Below are positions 26,901 to 38,367 of a stretch of 64,000 nt of DNA, piece after piece. Within the stretch, counting starts at the first letter, position 1, and every line of letters starts with the position of its first letter. The DNA comes from Aphelocoma coerulescens (lineage: Eukaryota > Chordata > Aves > Passeriformes > Corvidae): NCBI RefSeq assembly GCF_041296385.1, contig NC_091033.1, positions 14,900,501 to 14,964,500 of the forward strand, in the 5' to 3' direction. Both the position numbers and the translations under genes were made by a program. The notes under the pieces were generated by a model. That model made no database searches, was not told where the DNA came from, and was given only the letters and a program-made list of their open reading frames with translations.

Positions 26901-28319
26901 TATTTGTTTCTAACCCATTTCTGAACGATTTTCATTATTACTATTGAAGATGTGAGGGTCAGACAGCCATTGTACCAAAGACTTCAGGGGTTTCCTAGAA
27001 CACTTAGGAAATTCTGTAAGGGAAGAACAGCAACTGTACACTGCCAGTCTGCCCACAGATCTGAAGTGTGTATCAGCAAGCAAGAAACATGCAATAACAT
27101 CAGCTTTTGCAGTGGGATGAAAGGCAGAACTGAGTGCTGGGCAGGCTCACTAATTCAGTGTTCTCTAACCTGCAGGCAGAGGTGCTGGAGGAGTTAATGT
27201 GCAGTTCCAGGCAGCGCCAGGCCAGCCTCTATAACCATTTAACCTGTCAGAAGTGAGGAACATTCCACAAGTGCTGCCTTTCATTTATGCCCAGAGAAAC
27301 CCCCCAACAGCAATGTGTAAAGGGCTTCCCTTCAGAGCCCACTGCACCAGGCTTTGCTCTTTCCCTCCTCTTGCAAAGCCCACGAGTGAGAGCAGAGCTG
27401 TAATTCCTTCTGCCTGGAAACTCCCAGAGGTTTGGCTGACCTTTAGAACATTCTCTTCCCCCAGCATCTCCTCTAGAGCAGCTCCTTTCCCAGAGCACAC
27501 CCTGCACTCCCAGAGCTCTGGCAGCACCGGAGAGGGGCAGGAGTCACATCCCCAGCCCACCCAGGATCTCCTGAGCACAGCCTTGCCTGGCAGGGTGGGG
27601 CAGGAGGCGAGGAGAACATTCCTGGAGATGCAATGAGCACACAGAGCCTCCGACACGTCATTGTGATTTAAAGTCATCTGCAGAACAAGTGAATCTAATC
27701 TGTGCTTTGGACCCTGCTTTATCCACAGCTGATCCTGCTTTAAATAGAAATTATATGGGAAGTTAAATTAACCTAAGAGTGAGATGTAGTAAAACCAGAC
27801 CAAACAAGCTCCAGCATCAGGGTTTAACTCTCCTGTCACAACAACAAAAGTACAACACAGCCCAGAGTAATGAGACCCGGACCATCTTCATCTGAACTGC
27901 AACTCACCATCTGCTTCATTGGAGGTTATTAAATGCATAACTTGGTACAAATCAAAAAGGTGCTCTTGAGAATGCTCAAGTGGCTTCTCAATTTTATTAA
28001 AGTGTTTGAGCGTGGAAGTTCTTAATTGTCATGAAATCCATCTTCGAATACAACCAAGCTCTTGTCTAGACAGATCAAAATCAACAATTTTATAGCCAGT
28101 GTTGGACAAACTGCTTTTCTTGTGCCATGACTGATGTGTGTTGAGGAGATGCTTTCCAAACATCTTTATGTAAACCTTATTTTTAAAAAATTGTGTGGTA
28201 TGGAGTCACCTCATCCTGCTGGAGGAACAGAAAGTTCAGTACCTCTTAATCATCAGGGAAATAATTTCAACAGTCCCACACTCACTACACCTTATCCCTG
28301 GCACTGATGTTCAGAGCAG
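23941..28319. other. Gene-free unique DNA
   Basis: No exon or transposon is supported. Frames of up to 142 codons (minus, 25758-26186) overlap others and show no recognisable domain. GC rises modestly around 24400-24800 and 26300-26650 without forming a CpG island. AT-rich DNA starts near 27900 and leads into the homeodomain-motif cluster. Confidence 0.55.
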
Positions 28320-28545
28320 CTCTAAATCTTTACGCAATTAACTTCCTATCAAGAAATTGCAAAAAGCATTAATGATTGTAATGTCTCATTAATTAGTGGG
28401 AAATACAGGTGAATCTGTCAGACCAACCAATTCAGTAGAGCTTCTGGTGCTTACAGCATGTTAATATGTTGCTAATTAAGACCATCAGCATTCCTCTTAA
28501 TTAATATATTGGCTTGCTTAAGATTTAATTGAAATTTTACCAGCC
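28320..28545. promoter_or_regulatory. Dense homeodomain-motif cluster
   Basis: Between 28336 and 28530 I count 14 occurrences of the homeodomain core TAAT/ATTA, including composites such as CATTAATGATTG, CATTAATTAG, GCTAATTAAG and CTTAATTAATAT. Chance would give about two in equal-base DNA, or about four at this AT content. Clusters like this are typical of developmental enhancers bound by HOX, LIM, PAX or NKX-class proteins. No gene is visible nearby, so the target is unknown. The alternative is plain AT-rich DNA. Confidence 0.4.
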
Positions 28546-28707
28546 TCATTTTTCCAATTCAGAACATGTACCAGGCAAAGACTATACAAAAGGAAAAACG
28601 AAGCTATTCCCTTCATGTTTGTGGAGACAAATTCAGCATTTTAGCTCCCAGCTCATTCCACCTTCCAGATTAGGATGGGAATGTGAGAGAAACCCAAAGA
28701 GAACATT

Positions 28708-28731
28708 TGTGAACGTGTGCACACGTTCACA
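28708..28731. repeat. Perfect 24-bp palindrome
   Basis: Each strand reads TGTGAACGTGTG followed by its exact reverse complement CACACGTTCACA, with no spacer and no mismatch. It contains two inverted ACGTG cores (the bHLH-PAS/hypoxia-type word) and an everted TGAACG/CGTTCA pair with 8-bp spacing, reminiscent of some nuclear-receptor sites. A perfect 24-bp palindrome is expected about 0.004 times in 64 kb of random DNA. It may be a high-affinity dimeric protein site or a cruciform-prone sequence. It lies about 180 bp right of the homeodomain-motif cluster. Confidence 0.95.
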
Positions 28732-31700
28732 GTTAGTTACAGCTCTCTTTGGATAGGAAAGGAGCTGTTTCTGGCTCTGGAGGTGATGCATGGACACCAG
28801 ATCCAGAAAAACTAAAGATTCCTGTGCCATTTGGTGCCTCTGAACCCAGAGACTGAGATTCACCAATATCCCCAGAGCTCTGTCTTCAGAAATACAGATT
28901 TGGAGAACAAATCCTCAGGGGACAGGATTCCTTCAGTCTCCTGTCTCATGTAGTGTAAAGTTCCAGACTAAACTGGTCAATCACTAGTTTAAATATCTAT
29001 CTCCAAAGGCAAAATGAGAACTATTTCTATTATATCACTGCATATTTTTTTTTAAAAAAGCACTCAGTGTATCCTCCCATCTGCTTTCTTCTGCTTGAAC
29101 CGCTTCAAACCTAACAGAGCTTCTGAACAAGTTGTGTGTTTAACACAAATACCCTGAAGAGCTGTTGAATTGAGATTTGGAAAGCGTCAGATAGAACCTC
29201 CAGAGAATTTACCTAGAGGCAGAAGAGGGAGATGAGAAACAAAACTATTTCCATTTTCCCTTGCTAGAAATATTTCAAAACATTAGAAAAATATCTAAAT
29301 GTTTTGCATATATTAAAACTGAACAGGGAAATGCCTTTAAACTGCACAGAAACTTCAGTTTCACAAAGTTACAGAGCAGTTTATCAATCCTTGAATCATA
29401 TTCCCATTCCCACTTCAATTCCCTCTCTACAATACTGGTTTCCTTTGAGACTGAACATTTCCAGGAACAGGAGATTTCCAGGGAGTGTAACAGGGTTCAT
29501 CTGAGACCTTCTGCCACGAGTTTGCAGGGAGAGCTTCCCCTGGACCTAACGGGATCACAAAATCCCCAATTCCCTGGGATGAGCCCACGGCCTCTCACTG
29601 CTACAGAAAGTGCTGGTGACTGAGCCATTCCTCCCTGGGGTCACAAATAAAACTTCACTGCCTCTCCTTCCACTGAGGATGGAGCTCAGCACAATCCACA
29701 GGAGTCCAGCTGGTCTTTGCCGTTTACAGCTGTTTGCTTGGGAACGTGGGATTCCTGTCTTAAAACTGCATTAAATTGTCTTGCAAACAACACACACAGA
29801 GTTCATTTCCCCCAACAATGAGGCAGAATGAGGGAATTGCTCTGTGTGTGGCTGCCTAAGGCTCTGCAGGCACTGGGGTTTGTACCAGCAAGAGCTGCAT
29901 CCACACAGGTATGTCCCAGAACCCCTTCCCAAAACAGTTCTCCTTGTGCCGCATTCCCAGGGAAAGAGAATCCTCCCCAAAGAGCAAAGGCTCTCCAGAA
30001 CCTGACCCACTTAATCTTCTAAGAAGAAAACAGCAAAAATTCTTCAGCCATTCCATTTTTTTCCAGGGGAATTATGCAGTGATGGAGACACCCCAGGACT
30101 GCAATCCCTCCCCATGTGGCATTCCTTGAAGGGCTGAAATCCAAATAAGAGTATGCCTGGGAGGGAGAATGGAGGGGGAAGGATAGAAATAGAGGCATTA
30201 AGAAGGACAAATATTCTGCTGGTAGGCAGGCTCACGATGGAAGGGGGATTATGATTAAAGAAACGTCAAGAAGACAGCTTTAAAACAAAGAGAAGAACTG
30301 CCCATGTTACGAGACCCAAACCCAAACAGAGCTGTCCTGGCAGAGGAGGCTGCATCTCCTCTGGGCCCCTTACATGGCAAATCCCTGCAGAATCCCAGCC
30401 CTTTGTTTGGATCTCATGTTGCTTGTCAAGAGAGAACAAGTGCTCTGTACATCTTCGGGGGTTTGCTCACATTTCCCGTTTATCTTAGGGAGTTTCATGT
30501 TTATTTTTAAGGCCTTTTTTGGGGGCAGAAGCACAGCCTGGGCTGTGTCTCTGTGGCTTTGCCAGGCAGTAAGCCTGGGACACTGGCAGCACCAACCACT
30601 CCTCTCAGGGATCAGGTCTGGCAGCACATGGAGCAGCAGGTACAGGTGGACATGTCCTGCACTGGAGCAGGGCAGAAAACATCATTCAGGGGCTGAAAGC
30701 TGTTCTCTGATATGAAATGTGATGCTCCTGCCTCTCAATCAGCTGTTCATTGCCCAGGTTTGCTGTTCTACCTTCACCAGAGCACTGTGGGTTGGTTCAG
30801 ACACAAAACACCTGCAAATATCACTATAAAACCATCTGAGATTTGACACCTCAAATTGTGCTGATAAATCAAATTGCTGCTAATTTATGCTGCTTTAAAC
30901 AGAAATGTTTTACTTCACCCTGTCGCAGGCACCTCTCGAGGAAGGCTCTGCTCCCCCTCCATCACCTTTCCAGCACGAGGACAACGTTTGGCATGGAATT
31001 ACTGGGCAGCAGTGAAAATGCATCACTCCCAGGTCTCCACATGAGGATCAGCTACTTAACCAGTCACCTATTTTTAGCTCTGCCAGGCAATCAGGATGCT
31101 GTTCACAAAACACTTTACCTTAAAATAAAATTGCTTTCCTCAGATGACATTATCAGGTTCTGTTCTTTTCACATTTAACGTGAAACCTCAAATAAAAGAT
31201 AAGGTAGTTTATAGAGAAAGGAAAGACTGTTCTTAATGGGAGAGAAAAATGAATGTATAATAGCCTAAATTTTAGTGATTATCACTCTGAGAAGATGTTG
31301 AGATGTAATGGACATGAGATAATGGGGGGAGGCAAATTGGTGAAGGAGGAGCTGCATTACCTGTCACTTTGAGGCACTTTGAGGAGGCCTTTCCACAGCC
31401 ACAGTCTCAAACTACGAGGGCCTCAGGGGGTTTAAGGGTCGTTTCTTCAGAGCCTGCACAGCCCCCAAGGGGTCTCCTGCCCTCAGAGGACTGCCCACAG
31501 CCTCGGGGGAGACCCCACAAAGCCCAGCTTTAACACAATTTCCAATGCCAAACCATCCACGTGTTTTTTCTGCCAGGCTCTCACCCTTCCCATACCTTTC
31601 CCTTCTCTCCTCCCTTCTTGACCCCTCAGATCCCACACAAATGCACTTTCACTCTTTGCCAGGCTCTAAAAGCCTTCTCCAAAGCACAAGTTTTTCTCGA

Positions 31701-32176
31701 GCTGTCCACTCTCCCTAATCCCCACAAATCCTGGCACTTTCATCTTCTCAGGTTTAAGATGAATGAGACAATCTGAGGTTTCAAGAGATTTGCAGACAAG
31801 TTCTGCTCTGGTCTCTGGGATGTTTATGTAAGCCCAGAGAAATGCCATTTACAGCACAGTCAGACTGGGTGTTACAGAGCATCACCGAGATAAGCCCTGG
31901 GCCTGCCACAGACAGAGTAATTTAGGGAGCAGAACAGGATAAACCCCAAACAACTGAATCCCAAGTGCTCAGTGTCTCTCAAGACACCAGCTGAAGAATG
32001 GAGCTACATTTGTGTTACCAAAAACCAGAAGGGGCACAATTAACCTTGCAAAGCAACACGAGAATTCTTTGCTGTATCACAAATCACCTCCATCCTCAGC
32101 ACAGTTTTTGACTTTCACACAGTCCCCTTTGCAGAAGGGATTCATCTTTATCTGAAACTGTAATTGAATGCCAGCA

Positions 32177-32190
32177 GTTACCTTGGTGAC
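32177..32190 (+). promoter_or_regulatory. X-box-like site GTTACCTTGGTGAC
   Basis: Compared with the RFX palindrome GTTACCATGGTAAC there are two mismatches. The same 15-mer including the next A recurs at 37752-37766. Without flanking similarity the two copies look like independent motif instances, or very small remnants of a shared repeat. Confidence 0.25.
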
Positions 32191-33006
32191 ATTTAAAAAT
32201 CTATCCCTGTGCTTTGCTGTCAACACTTTATAACACAATAAAGTGCCTCATGGAACAAGTCAGAGCACATCTTAGGGAATAGCTCCTATGACAACTCCAT
32301 GAATCAAGGGGATGGCCGAGATCCCCAAATGTCAAATGGACAGCAGCACACAGGTAGAGAAAGCCCAGGCTGAAGTCAGTGCTGCTCCTAAAGCTGTGCT
32401 GAACTGCAGCTCCAAGCCCAGCTCCAGCCATCTCTGTAATTAAACAAAGCCTTCAGTTCTCCAGGGACTCTCATTTTCACTGAAATTGCCAAGAACCCTG
32501 AAATTTATTATGCAATCAGTCCATCTGATTTCAGCAGGCCTCTGCTGGGACTGATCATTGCCAGGGAGGAAGAGGGAGGAAGAACCACGCTGCCTGGGAA
32601 TGTTGTTTGTGGTACTTCAGGTGTTAAATACACGCGGGAAATTGAGTTATTGGTCAAAACACCGGATTATGGCAGCACATCCTTTGAGATCCTGGGACAG
32701 AGGGCAGTGGGCTCGCATTCACCCCGGCATTCCCAGTTTTACTGTCCATCAGAGGCAGATTTGTTTCACTGGCACTGGCCCACAGCTCCAGCTCTCCACG
32801 AGAAGCAGGGAGAGGAGCTTGGCTGAGGCACAGCATTGCTGAGGAAAGGCCCCACTACCCAACTCCACCTCTTCCTCCTGTGTTCTTGCTTTTTCCCTTT
32901 CTCTTCCTTTAAGTTTTCCTGCCTTTCCAGCCTCTTCCAGGCTTTTCTGCTGCCTCCCAGTTGCCTCAAGCAGCAGGTCTCCTGCCCAGCACACTGCCCC
33001 CAGGCA

Positions 33007-33049
33007 CTTCCATCACTGCCCCTGTTGGGCTTCCATCACTGTTGTTGGG
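33007..33049 (+). repeat. Short tandem duplication
   Basis: CTTCCATCACTG followed by a TGTTGGG-ending tail occurs twice: 23 bp at 33007-33029 and 20 bp at 33030-33049. The units differ by a 3-bp deletion and neighbouring substitutions. Probably slippage. Confidence 0.85.
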
Positions 33050-36000
33050 CCCACAACACAGAAACCTCTGGACCATTGGTCCCTGAAGCAGAGAATTCAT
33101 TCTCTTTTGTTGTAAAACTAAATCTCAGCACCACTTTAATTGGAAAAGGCTCCAAACCCAGCTGTCTGTGGCCTCCCTGCAGCCCTTCCACCCTGGGAAA
33201 GCTGTGCATGTCCTCTGTAGCTGTCCCATATCTACACTCCAAAGTCCTCAATCCATTGCCAGGAGACAAAATCCATCTTGGCATGCCCTGAAGATAAGGC
33301 TGAGCTTTTCAGCTGCTCTTGCACTATCAGCAGAAGAGTGCATTAGAAACCCAGGTTATTCATTTTATTAAAGAGCATTTTCTACTCGCACAAAAGTGAT
33401 GGATCCTGCTAAGCATACTCGGTAGAGAAACAAGAAGTAAAAAGGACACATCTCAATCAGAAAATGAAACAAAAACTGTGGCTTTCTGGCACTCCCTAAA
33501 GATGCGAGAAGTTTCGCCATTTTCATTGGCATTTCGAACAGAGGGAACAAAACATGAGCAAACTGATAATAAAAACATGCCTGAGAAAGACAAACCAGGT
33601 AAAGGAAGGGATTATAATCTCACCCTCCAGTAAAGTTCTTTTCACCTTAAATCCACTCAGTGTAGAGATAATCTTGCCACTGGAGACCACAAAAGAAAAG
33701 TTATTTGCATATAGAATAGGCTCACAGAAAATTAAACTGCTGTGCAAAACTAGAGTTTATTATGCAAGAAATGTGATAAGCTAAAACATACAAAAAATCC
33801 TCCTCAAGATCTGAGCAACATGAGCTAAAAATACCTCTATTGCATGTCATTTACAAATTCAAAGGGTTGTTTAGGCTGTGTTTAGATTGTGATCAAACAA
33901 CACTCGATATAAATTTTTTCCACTTATGATTAAAGATAGTGCTGGATTTTAGGTGTTCTGATTGCTTTCCTCACTTCATTTTTATTGCTATTTTTAATTT
34001 GCACTTGATGTTCCCTACACCCTTCCTGAAAGCAAACAGCAGTGCTGGGAGGGCAGCAAAGTCCATCTCTTGTTCTTCCTGACAGGACAGGAGGGATGGC
34101 CCAGGAGCAGCCCTGATTTACACACCAAGGGCTGGTCCATGTCCACGCTCACACACCTGCCCTGCAGGGCCTGGGACAGGCAGCCACCTGCACACCCCTC
34201 TCCAGTGCTCCCACGGCTGTTAAATGTCACAGATCTCTTGCGCCAAAGGGTTTCTACATCCCAAACTTCCCAAAACTCCAGGTGTTCAGCACTCCAGTGG
34301 TGTCACACCACGGGGTGGCATCATCCCCTGCACGGCCCAGCACTGGGACAGGTAAAAGCCAGCAGGGGCAGGTGTCCTGGGGCTGCACATCAGAAATGCT
34401 GTGCAGGTGCCAGAGCAGGTGAATTAAGAGTCTCAGCATAACTCCTCAAACTTTTCATTCTTTCCAACTGCAAAGAACAGAGCTCAGTGCCGTGATGAAA
34501 AAATCTTGAACATAAATTACCATCATTTTTCTGTTACATAACATGATTTATCCAAAGCATGCACTGGGCTCATTCCAGTTTCCACTGAAGTCAATAGAAT
34601 TATAAGTGTTCAGCACCTCTGAAAAACCAGGACATGCTTATTCATGGGTATAATTTATGGTACCCAAATTAGAACATTCTGTCCTTAAGTTCCCAGTGCA
34701 GAACTTCTTCCCCTTCTGTATGGACATTAATGGAGCAACACTGAAATTTACCCCCCCAGATCTTCAGTGGAATGCCCAGGACTGCTCAAACTTTAAACAA
34801 GCCCCACAAACATCTGAACTCCTGACTCTGGAGATCTCTTCTGCCCATCCACAAGGTCAAACTGGCTCCAACCAAAATCTTTCCCTACACAAGCCCTTAC
34901 CTCTGTGGGGTGTCAAGAAGGAGTAACTGCCAGAGATGCTCAAGCATATTTCAAGTTATGCACGAAGAGCAGCCATCATCTGGCAAGGACATGAGGAAAG
35001 CCAAAGCAGAAAGCAAAAGAGTAGGAAATCTACTGTACTGGAAGCTCTGCTTGTCCTCATGGCCACTTTCTCAAGGAAGTACTATTAACAACCCCTCTTG
35101 ATGTGTCCTTTGGACAGAGCCTTCATTCATTCCTTCAGGATGTGTTCACAGCTTTGGTTGATCAAGGCTGGCAGCAAAAATCCAGTCACAGATTTTTCGT
35201 TTCTTCAGAGCACAGCAAACATGGAAATCAAAACACAGCTCAGTCTTGCTCAAAGCCCCTGGGATCTGTCCTGAGGCACTCAATTGAGGTGGCTGCTCAT
35301 CTCCAGCTTCCCTGCAGGTGATGAACCACCAGGGTTGTGAAGAACCAGCCCTGGGTCATCTCAGGATGCTGAGGGGTTTGGGACTGCTACACAGCCCAGG
35401 TATCCCAAACCTGCAGCCTCCTCCTGACATCCCAGTCCAGCAGCAGAGGCTGTGTGGCCTTTCCCCACACCTGTGAGACACACACAGAGGCAGCAGCCTG
35501 CCCAGTGCTGCCCTTTGCTTCTGTCCAGCCTCCCCTTGCTGACAGCCACAGCTGCCTGGGCTATTTCCTCCCGAGGAAGCACCCAAGCTCTGGGAACAGT
35601 CCCATGGGCTCTGCTCAGCCGCATCCAAAGCGAGCAGAGAGAGTCTTTTCCTCTCTGCATTGCTGAGCAAGGCCTTTCCCACCAGGCACTGAGGACCTCC
35701 CCAGAGCTGTGCCGAGCAGGGAGGCAGCGGGTCAGCCCTGGCAGCCAGAGCAGCATCACCCCCTCACAGTGTGGGGGAGAGGAGTGAAGCTCTGGGGCTG
35801 GGAACACACCCCAGCCAGTGGGAAGATGATATTTTCCTTCCACCAAATTAACAGATCTTGTTTTTCTCCCATCCCCTGGGCCCCACACGGAGGATGGGCA
35901 GATGGATCCCGCCAATCACTCCATGCCACAGTTGCACCACACAAATGTGCTTGAAGGAAAACTCCTGCAGCACCCAGAACAGGGCTATTATAGGAGTCCA

Positions 36001-37169
36001 GAAACAACAGCTTGTGTGTTCACATGTCTATTCCAAGTTTCAGATTTCTTCAGAAAACAGGAGGCCAATCTAATCCTTTTGACTTTGGATCCCTCAGAGG
36101 AAGGCTGCCTAACGTGTTTGTCAGGCTGACAAGGAGACACAGACCTTGTCCCCCTCTGCTCTGCTCCAAACCAGGCTCATGCCAGGTCCACTCCACATCC
36201 CCAGGCCCCAGAAGTCCAAAGGACTTTGCAAGACATCTCTTTGCAGGTGATCAGACAGCATGAAATTCAACGATTAAAGAGAGCTGGCACATCCTTGGAA
36301 AGATACAAACCCAGAAACAGCCCTGAGTTTTGCAATTGCAGCATTTAAGTTAAAAATAATCAGGCCAGTAGAATTATGTAAACTCAAGTTTTGTACAAGT
36401 TCCTAAACATAACAGTCCAGAATGGCCTAAATCTCACCTGAACACAATCCTTCTGGAACCCCTCAGAGATGTCATTTCTTCCCTTCATTCAAGCACATCA
36501 GATAATCTGGACTTTGTGCACAAAGACACCCAGCAGCAGCGATGAGAAGGTACCAACCTTCAGAAGGAGCACTTGCTTAAAAAGAACTAATTTCTGGAAC
36601 AATATCTCTCAATTTCTTTATTCTTTCCTTTGTATCTTCCAGCACTGGGCCCTCTGAAGCCACCTTTGCAACCTGCCTTCCCCAGCTCCACGATGGAAAA
36701 AATACATCCTTACACCAAAGGTCCATTTAAGGGATCCATTTTTCTTTGGAAATTCTGTTCAGCCAAGGATCAGAGTTTACAAGGTCCCTCCAACCTCAAG
36801 GCAAATAAAGAGTTAACCACAGGTCTTAGCCCAGCACATTTCCAGAGCAGTCAGCACATCCAGGCCATTTACCAGGGGACATTCTGTCCCTGGGGAGGCA
36901 ACAGAGCCCTGCAGAACCCTTCCCTTTGCACCTCATTTCCATTTGTGTACACAGCCCACATCCCGTCATGTCTGTGACATCTCCACATTTACACATCCTG
37001 TAAAACAATGCACAATTCCCCTCTCCAGCCAAGCAACATATGGCCCTTAAGCATCTTCCCAGAGGGAAGCCTCTAGGCTAGAATTTGGATGACAAAACTG
37101 GAAAAAAAGTTGAGAAATTTCTGAACCAAACTTGTTTCCTAGAAGACTTCAGCCTGAACTGAAAAGCGC

Positions 37170-37202
37170 AATTAGCAGAATTAAAAAGCTTTTCTGCTAA
37201 TT
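37170..37202. repeat. Inverted repeat, 11-bp arms
   Basis: AATTAGCAGAA (37170-37180) and TTCTGCTAATT (37192-37202) are exact reverse complements separated by 11 bases, so transcripts of either strand could form an 11-bp stem with an 11-nt loop. The stem is too short for a microRNA precursor. Chance expectation for this stem and loop size in the window is around 0.3, so it may be coincidental. Confidence 0.85.
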
Positions 37203-37751
37203 CAGGGAGAAAAGGTGATGGATTTCCTCACACCCTACTTGTGGTCCATGAACCTGTAGGGGCTGGGTCCTTCTCCAAGGCCTCAGACTCCCCAGAGGAG
37301 GAGCACAGTGCTGCAGCAGCTTCCTATGGCTGCAGCTTGATGTGCTCAACCATGACGTTATGACAACGCTGAACCTGCTTCCTGGGAGGAGGTGTGGGAA
37401 TGCTTTGTGAAGCTCAGTGATTCACCAGAGCACAGAGACAATGGGGAACTGTTCTTTTCCATTTGCTAAACCATTACTACAGCTTTCTCACGTGCTCAGG
37501 TGATGCAGCACTCAGAACCAGGCAGAAATAAACCTCCAGGAGACAGGAAATCCTTTCCATTAACCCCCAAGTGAAAGTGAACCCACAGCAGCTTCACACC
37601 AGCACAATACTCACAGCAAAGCCCCACAACAGCTGAAGGACCTTCTCCAGCTCACACAGCCTTAAACCCTGCACCATTTCTGAACAAGGAAGTCTCACAC
37701 TGGCAAGAGAAGAGACCTGTGAATGAAACTGCAATGGGGTGAGCCATGGTT

Positions 37752-37765
37752 GTTACCTTGGTGAC
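37752..37765 (+). promoter_or_regulatory. X-box-like site, second copy
   Basis: GTTACCTTGGTGAC is identical to the site at 32177-32190. It lies directly upstream of the CR1 tip at 37775, so it could belong to an older part of that insertion, although the sequence between them does not resemble CR1. Confidence 0.25.
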
Positions 37766-37774
37766 ACTGAAAAC

Positions 37775-37811
37775 ACCTTAAAGGTCTTTTCCAACCTAAA
37801 CGGTTCTATGA
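37775..37811 (+). mobile_element. CR1 LINE 3' tip
   Basis: ACCTTAAAGGTCTTTTCCAA followed by CCTAAACGGTTCTATGA matches the sense-strand end of bird CR1 (…AAAGGTCCCTTCCAACCCAA, then ACCATTCTATGA). Only about 37 bp are recognisable, ending at one copy of the terminal TTCTATGA unit. It lies in the orientation opposite to the other CR1 copies in the window. Confidence 0.75.
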
Positions 37812-38136
37812 AGGACCAGATTCAAGCCTCACTTCCCAGAAGCTGTTTCTACAACGTGACCTTAAAAAAGCTGACCAAAACCTTCCCCCAGTTTTCAAGT
37901 CCTGCTGGCCCTTAGGGAGAGTCTGAGTGGTGGAACCCACTAACTCAGGGTAGTACTTACAATTTCTTTCAAATATAAAAAATTAAACCCACTGAAAATC
38001 AAAATTGACTGATTTCCCACAAAAGTAAGGATCTCAACCAATACCTCAGGTACAGCTATGTCTAGAGTCCAGCACATCCTGCATAATACAAGATTTCTGT
38101 TGCCTTCACTGCTGCTCAGTCTGGGGGCAGGCGAGG

Positions 38137-38147
38137 CCACCAGAGGG
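38137..38147 (+). promoter_or_regulatory. CTCF-core-like match
   Basis: CCACCAGAGGG matches the central part of the CTCF consensus (CCACCAGRKGGCGC), but the downstream GCGC is replaced by TTTG. It lies 160 bp from the X-box-like pair. Weak on its own. Confidence 0.2.
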
Positions 38148-38306
38148 TTTGAGGGGAAGACAGGCAGGGTCCTGTCCCTTTGCAGCTCTGTCACCCAGAG
38201 TACAATGATCTGTTTATTGAGCCCAACACACACGTGGGTGGTTTAACTTAAAAAAAACCCAATATTAGGTACCATGTGTTACAAAGTAAACTTTTCACAG
38301 GAAGAT

Positions 38307-38367
38307 GTTTCTATAGTAACTAATGTTTTTCTAGCAACACATTTCACATCAGGGTTGCCATAGAAAC
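38307..38367. promoter_or_regulatory. Cluster of RFX X-box-like sites
   Basis: GTTTCTATAGTAAC (38307-38320, two mismatches to GTTTCCATGGTAAC) and GTTGCCATAGAAAC (38354-38367, one mismatch to GTTGCCATGGAAAC) lie 33 bp apart, with a further half-site CTAGCAAC at 38331-38338 between them. RFX dimers bind such palindromes and activate ciliary and neuroendocrine genes. No promoter or exon is visible next to the cluster, so it would be a distal element. Binding is inferred. Confidence 0.4.

Larger units (their letters stand above)
28732..37169. other. Gene-free unique DNA
   Basis: About 8.4 kb without a supportable exon. The longest frame (184 codons, minus, 35361-35915) lies in a GC-richer patch with overlapping open frames on the other strand and no recognisable domain. 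A T/A-run occurs near 29046-29058. A block at about 33880-34010 is AT-rich with developmental-type words (TATGATTAAAG, CTTTGATT-like) but less dense than the 28.3-kb cluster. Otherwise I see nothing structured beyond the features listed separately. Confidence 0.55.

Noticed and set aside
35325..35370. C/D-box snoRNA-like pair (GTGATGAAC ... GCTGAGG)
   Set aside because: The boxes are only about 40 nt apart, the terminal stem is poor, and no host intron is evident.
35361..35915. 184-codon minus-strand frame
   Set aside because: GC-richer patch with competing open frames on the opposite strand, no recognisable domain and no splice or promoter context.
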